DNA of 64,000 nucleotides from Blasia pusilla (taxonomy: Eukaryota > Marchantiophyta > Marchantiopsida > Blasiales). A program made the translations under genes and the position numbers. The stretch covers positions 62,310,001 through 62,374,000 of the forward strand of contig CM114271.1 in assembly GCA_050084515.1 (NCBI GenBank), read 5' to 3'. The notes below the pieces were generated by a model. That model ran no database searches. It saw nothing but the letters and a program-made list of their open reading frames with translations, and had not been told where the DNA came from. Shown here one piece after another: positions 59,980 through 64,000 of the stretch (positions are counted from its first letter, which is position 1; each line of letters starts with the position of its first letter).

Positions 59980-60632
59980 CGTATCTTACCCGCTTGAAGA
60001 TTGGGTCGGTGTCTTGGCCCGCCAACTGCTCTGGGACAGCAATTGGCAAGTCCATTGGAAACTCGTGGATCCAATAGAGGTCGATTTCTTCCTCCGGGCT
60101 AAGAGACGAGGAAGACCGCTCTTTTGCTTCTTCGGAGATGTCCACCATCTCCATCGCTGGCGGTCCTCATGACCTCATCGTCCGTCACTTGAACTTCGCC
60201 CGTTTCCTCATCCCATTTTATATTGATTGTGTCCCCGGACTTCATCGGAGACATTTTGTGCATCTCAACACTTTTGGTTGGACAGGTTGGGCTTTCTTCA
60301 ATGGCAATCACTTTTTCCCTTCGAGCTTTTGCCAATTTTTCTCTCCTCACCGACGCGTCGAGACGCTTCTCCTCGGCGATCCTTTTCTTCAAGGCCTGTG
60401 ACGTCTCAACCTCTTTGTTCTATTTTTCAATCGCCTCCTTAACACGTTCTACAAGAAGCTCCTGCCTGTGCATCTCCGCTTCCCTTTCGCGCTCCTCGAT
60501 CTCTTGTTGCCTTATCTCATTGGCCGAACGAGGCCCTGGAGATGGTGACGTAGGAGTCTTGGACTTGGGAGTGAAGCTCCCAGCCTTGCTTTCTTGAGTT
60601 TTTTTCCTCGTCATTGTTCCCGAAAATGCCAC
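59980..60632 (-). pseudogene. N-terminal exon of the ParB/methyltransferase-like gene: charged coiled-coil
   Basis: It starts MAFSGTMTRKKTQESKAG at 60632, or at MTRKK at 60614. A Ser/Pro-rich patch is followed by a long Glu/Arg/Lys helix (NEIRQQEIEEREREAEMHRQ and EKRLDASVRREKLAKARREK). A TAG at 60420 interrupts the frame. It then reads GDTINIKWDEETGEVQVTDD, shifts frame near 60155, and continues SPEEEIDLYWIHEFPMDLPI and ends QDTDPIFKR at GTAAGATACG, a good 5' splice site (about 59985). The next exon starts at 59888. The stop and shift suggest decay. Confidence 0.5.
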
Positions 60633-60907
60633 CTCCTCGACAACGAAATTACTTTCTGTGCACGATGAGTCGCCTCAATGAGTCGCCTCGATGAGTTGCT
60701 CCAATCGTCTCGCGATAAGTTGCGTTGTGTAAAGCGCCCCTTGGTTTCTGGTCTGCTGAAGAGCAATCGAGATCGCGAAACGAAAAACCTGAAATGAGCG
60801 AACCCTAGCCTATTTATACTTTTCAAGCCGTTGGGCTGACCGTTGGGTGGCACCGTCATTCCCACCGCGACGTGTCGGCCGTTATGGAGGTCTGGACGTG
60901 AAAACCA

Positions 60908-61390
60908 CCAACCCAACAGTCTCCGACGGGTTGGAGGCATCCGTCCTAGCCAAGATATCCTGGAAACCCGTCGGAGTCCGACGGTTGCGCGCCTCCACCA
61001 TCTTGGGGGAAGAACGCGAGGTACCTGCGCGATCCGTCAATGATCGACGGGTTGCACCCTTCCCTCATCTTGGGATAATAAGGCGGGGTACCTGCGCAAC
61101 TCGTCGAAGGCCGACGGGTTGCACGATTCCTTCATGCAAGCGTTACAAGGCGAGGCACTTGCGCAACCGGTTGGAGGCCGACGGGTTGCACGCTTCCCTC
61201 ATCTTGGGGTAATAGGCGGGGTACCTGCGCAACTCGTCAGAGGCCAATGGGTTGCACGCTTCCTTCATGTAAGCGTTACAAGGCGAGGCACTTGCGCAAC
61301 CCGTCGGAGGCCGACGGGTTGCACGCTTCCCTCATCTTGGGGTAATAGGCAAGGTTCTGGGCAACTTGTCGGTTACAGACATGTTGCACT
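60908..61390. repeat. Tandem array of palindrome units (about 65-bp period)
   Basis: After single units at 60908-60934 and 60964-60989, the sequence becomes a tandem array. The unit GCGCAACCCGTCGGAGGCCG/ACGGGTTGCACGC is followed alternately by TTCCCTCATCTTGGGGTAATAGGC.GGGTACCT or TTCCTTCATG.AAGCGTTACAAGGCGAGGCACTT. About six units are visible before decay at 61390. It lies just upstream (5') of the minus-strand ParB/methyltransferase-like gene. Confidence 0.92.
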
Positions 61391-61963
61391 CTTTTCTATT
61401 CCTCGGGTAAAAATGCGACAATGGATAGTTCCGAGGCAACCTCTTGCAATCCGACGGGTCACAAGGTCTACCCTGAGTTGGACAATCCCATAACAATCCC
61501 CAAAGATTAGTTACCTTAGCAAATGCAAGCGATGTCTTGTGTTTGATGCTAGCAAAATCATCTGAAAAGATCATTGGTCGGCATGAAGGGGGTACCAACC
61601 CAACGGACTCCGACGGCTTCCAATTTGCATAGGGACACGGAAACAAAAAACCGAACTGGGTGCTTCGCAACCCACGTCTCTGATTCCCAAATTCTGCAAC
61701 CCATCGGACTCCCACAGGTTGCAACAGAATTGAATCCATCATGTTAGACAATCTCACCTACCAAACTTCATCTTGTCAGTCAAATTCAGTCAGGAGAATC
61801 TGAGTCCCTATTCACTTTAAATTGAACATTCTCATTCCCATACCCATTCTTATCCTCATTCTTATTCTCTGTCTCCTCCCGGTGGAATCTTCTGGGAATG
61901 GATAATTATGTGAAGCTCACTTGTGGCAGTCATCTAGCGGCCCTTCCTCAATCAGAAATAGTT

Positions 61964-63340
61964 CAACCGCAAGCTCGTGAGTCTTTCATACGAGTGGATG
62001 AAAATTTTCTCACTTCGATTTCTTCTCCAAATTGGAACCATCTTTGTATCCAAGGATGTTAGGGTGGACGTTACGGAGGACATAATAGGTGAGACAATCC
62101 AGCCATTGATTGCAGACCGTAAAGTATGGAATCTCATACCTCTAGCAAATGGTTACTACAGAGTTTACGGCTTGCCTCTGAATTCCTCAATTTCCCAAGT
62201 AGACAGTCGAGAATTTCCTAGTGCACCGAGCTCTACGTTTGCAAACTCCTAGCTCAGCAGATCCGACATCGACTCCAACTTCACACGTTGGTTACAATGT
62301 TGTACTTCCTGATGAAATTCATGATGTTGTCAACCTCAGTGGATCTGTCGGACACCAACCGGGCCCTCTGTCCGTCTACTCGTTCCTCTTGCAAGTATTA
62401 GGGAATAGTTTGCTATCGTCTCTGGCCTTGAAAATATTTAAGCACGAGCTGCCGCCCACGTACGATGGTAATTGTATTTTTGAGTGGCCTCCACTTGTTG
62501 CTCTTGCTCAAAAGAAAGACGGAGGACGCTTGAAGGGTATGGACAGAAAGTCTGATTGTCATTGATGGTGCAGGCTTGAACGGACCAGGGCTTCAATTTC
62601 AAATGGTCCTTGGATTGTCTCCAGACGCCAATGCGTTGGAGCCTTGGACTGTAGAATTCCAGCATGCCTGTATGTAGAGCGCAACGGGCGGGTCAATACG
62701 TCGCAATTCCTCACTCATGTTGTGACCGATGCAATTCAGAGACACATCAAGGAGGATGTGGCAAAGAAAGTGGCCGAGGTCTACAGAAACTCTCCGGGTT
62801 CAAAGCCCGGAGTGATCAAGCTAAAAATAGCATCACAAATTTGTGAACAATTGCTTGGAATCCCCGAGATCACGGCTACTGAGGAGAAACAACTCTGGGA
62901 AAATCTCGCATTTCTCGCTGATCCTGAATGCTTCCGGAATTTGCTGCGTCAAATACGGGTACTAGATGAAAAGACGGCCGAAATGGATGCCATTTCCATA
63001 ATCAAGGCCAACTCCAAATTTCCATTCATTCAGAGATAGCAGTTCATGGGCCAGGAAGGCAAAGGATCCAGGGCCTATGTCTTCAAAATGTCAACGACAG
63101 GTCGTCGAGTGGCCTCGATCTTATAGATCGAATGAGGGAAGGGGAAGATCTTTACGGCAGCTGGGTAAGCTTTGATATTTGCTACAGAGTGTTGAACGGA
63201 TGGTTGACAATGGGTGCTCACGTTTAGGACCATATGGAGAAGGGACTCAAAACTATTTTTGTCTGTGACGTAAAAGCCGAAAACGTTGGCAGTTTGAAGA
63301 TGTGTTGGTTACTCTTATTGGAGGTGGTGAAGGAAAACAA
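61964..63340 (+). pseudogene. Unrecognised plus-strand gene, several frames
   Basis: Coding-like stretches in changing frames: 61977-62252 (VRVDVTEDIIGETIQPLIAD, VWNLIPLANGYYRVYGLPLN), 62221-62565 (VGYNVVLPDEIHDVVNLSGS, IFEWPPLVALAQKKDGGRLK), about 62556-62670 (LIVIDGAGLNGPGLQFQMVL), 62677-63039 (VNTSQFLTHVVTDAIQRHIK, KIASQICEQLLGIPEI, LWENLAFLADPECFRNLL) and about 63130-63380 (LYGSWVSFDICYRVLNGWLT, KGLKTIFVCDVKAENVGSLK). The composition is that of a real protein, but no family was recognised. It could be a decayed gene or an exon series. Its 3' end runs into the block shared with 50935. Confidence 0.4.
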
Positions 63341-63364
63341 AAGGCCATCTCTTGAAATTTATAG

Positions 63365-63726
63365 GTTCAAACCGAAGAAACCAAGCAACTTGTTGGATGC
63401 GACAGGTTGCCTCCCTGAGTGTTTAACTCGTCGCTTATCGACGAGTTTCCTGAGTGTGCAACCAGTCGGAACCCGACGGGTTGCAAGTCGCACGGCCAAA
63501 TTCACTTGCAACACGTCTGAATCTGACGGGTTGACGGTTTCCTGAGAGTGCAACCAGTCGGAAAAGGATGGGTTGTTAGTCGCATGGCCAAATTTACTTG
63601 CAATCCATCGAAATCCGACGGGTTGCACTAGGTGGTTCCTGGGTGTTGCAACACGTCGGAAACCAACGGGTTACAGAGTCATTCATGGGATGCCTCTGAC
63701 TTGCAACCCGTCGTGTTTCGATAGGC
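63365..63726 (+). repeat. Palindrome-rich block, partner of 50935-51115
   Basis: Holds about eight CCCGTCGG-family units (63385-63410, 63457-63485, 63507-63533, 63549-63576, 63598-63627, 63647-63675, 63702-63726 and a shorter one near 63425). It starts with the same AAGAAACCAAGCAACTTGT as 50935. Compared with the first block it has an extra stretch of units in the middle. Confidence 0.9.
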
Positions 63727-63943
63727 AGCTTTTTTTTTTGCTGATAGAGCTATTTTGGTTCCCTTCTCACAGTGTCGTTGTTGCATAGATTGAACATTCA
63801 TGAAAATGCCCTCTGCCCCAACACAAGTGGAGCAAAAAGTGTTCATTCCTCGTGGAGGTCGCCACAAGCATGCCAAAGAATTTCACTTGTAGAGGCATGC
63901 CAACAAGACCAGGCAAGAGCAATGCTACAGTGTGCAGCATCCC

Positions 63944-63967
63944 ATATCTTCCTCACAAGGAAGATAT
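63944..63967. repeat. 9-bp perfect hairpin next to the window-end LTR
   Basis: ATATCTTCC, six bases, GGAAGATAT. It directly abuts the sequence shared with the element 3 LTR end. Confidence 0.85.
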
Positions 63968-63968
63968 A

Positions 63969-64000
63969 GGACTCAGAGGGGTTGCCAAAATGTGGAAGAG
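63969..64000 (-). repeat. End of a further element 3-type LTR, cut by the window edge
   Basis: GGACTCAGAGGGGTTGCC and AAAATGTGGAAGAG are identical to 52077-52107. On the minus strand this is the 3' end of the LTR, so the rest of the LTR lies beyond 64000. It may be the 5' LTR of the same element or an independent copy. Confidence 0.7.

Noticed and set aside
60908-61390. Resemblance to a CRISPR array (palindromic repeats with spacers)
   Set aside because: The 'spacers' are themselves repeated and alternate between two types, the setting is eukaryotic, and no cas genes exist. It is a satellite-like tandem array.

Overview
The window looks like repeat-rich nuclear DNA of a plant, most likely a non-seed land plant or a streptophyte alga. 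The evidence is a eukaryotic tRNA-Ser(AGA) gene, the 3' half of a plant-type lipoxygenase with GT-AG introns, several Ty3/gypsy retrotransposons, a probable Helitron/Pif1 helicase relic, long GA/TC microsatellites and very low gene density. The species cannot be determined from the sequence. No bacterial operons are present, and almost every protein-coding region is broken by stops or frameshifts.

Layout. 1-15 kb: tRNA-Ser(AGA), inverted and tandem repeats, a retroelement-like C-terminal fragment (4.8-5.35 kb), near-perfect palindromes, otherwise AT-rich non-coding DNA. 15-25.4 kb: a nearly complete Ty3/gypsy element on the minus strand. Its order is gag (two zinc knuckles), protease, a C5-cytosine DNA methyltransferase domain, reverse transcriptase, RNase H, integrase and a PHD finger. 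25.5-28 kb: decayed Helitron/Pif1-like helicase. 28-38 kb: low-complexity and dispersed repeats. 38.6-40.1 kb: lipoxygenase 3' half, interrupted by a repeat insertion and a 32-bp duplication. 42.3-50 kb: a second, diverged member of the methyltransferase-bearing gypsy family (gag, protease, methyltransferase, RT), cut at the RT/RNase H junction and split by a 1.3-kb insertion. 50.6-64 kb: a distinct region with a SWIM zinc-finger gene fragment, a third gypsy element (integrase, 3' LTR), and a multi-exon minus-strand gene that appears to join a ParB-like domain to an amino-methyltransferase-like domain. At least 25 copies of a roughly 29-bp palindrome built on TGCAACCCGTCGGA and its reverse complement lie scattered in its introns and flanks.

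The most notable system is the gypsy family whose polyprotein carries a DNMT3/DRM-like cytosine methyltransferase between protease and RT, and, in the first copy, a C4HC3 PHD finger behind the integrase. Two diverged copies keep the same domain order, so the methyltransferase was part of the family's ancestor. One copy keeps the catalytic Pro-Cys motif; the other has Gly in place of Cys. The PHD finger suggests chromatin-guided integration and the methyltransferase suggests self-encoded DNA methylation; both roles are inference. The second notable system is the ParB/methyltransferase-like gene together with the palindrome family of the last 13 kb.
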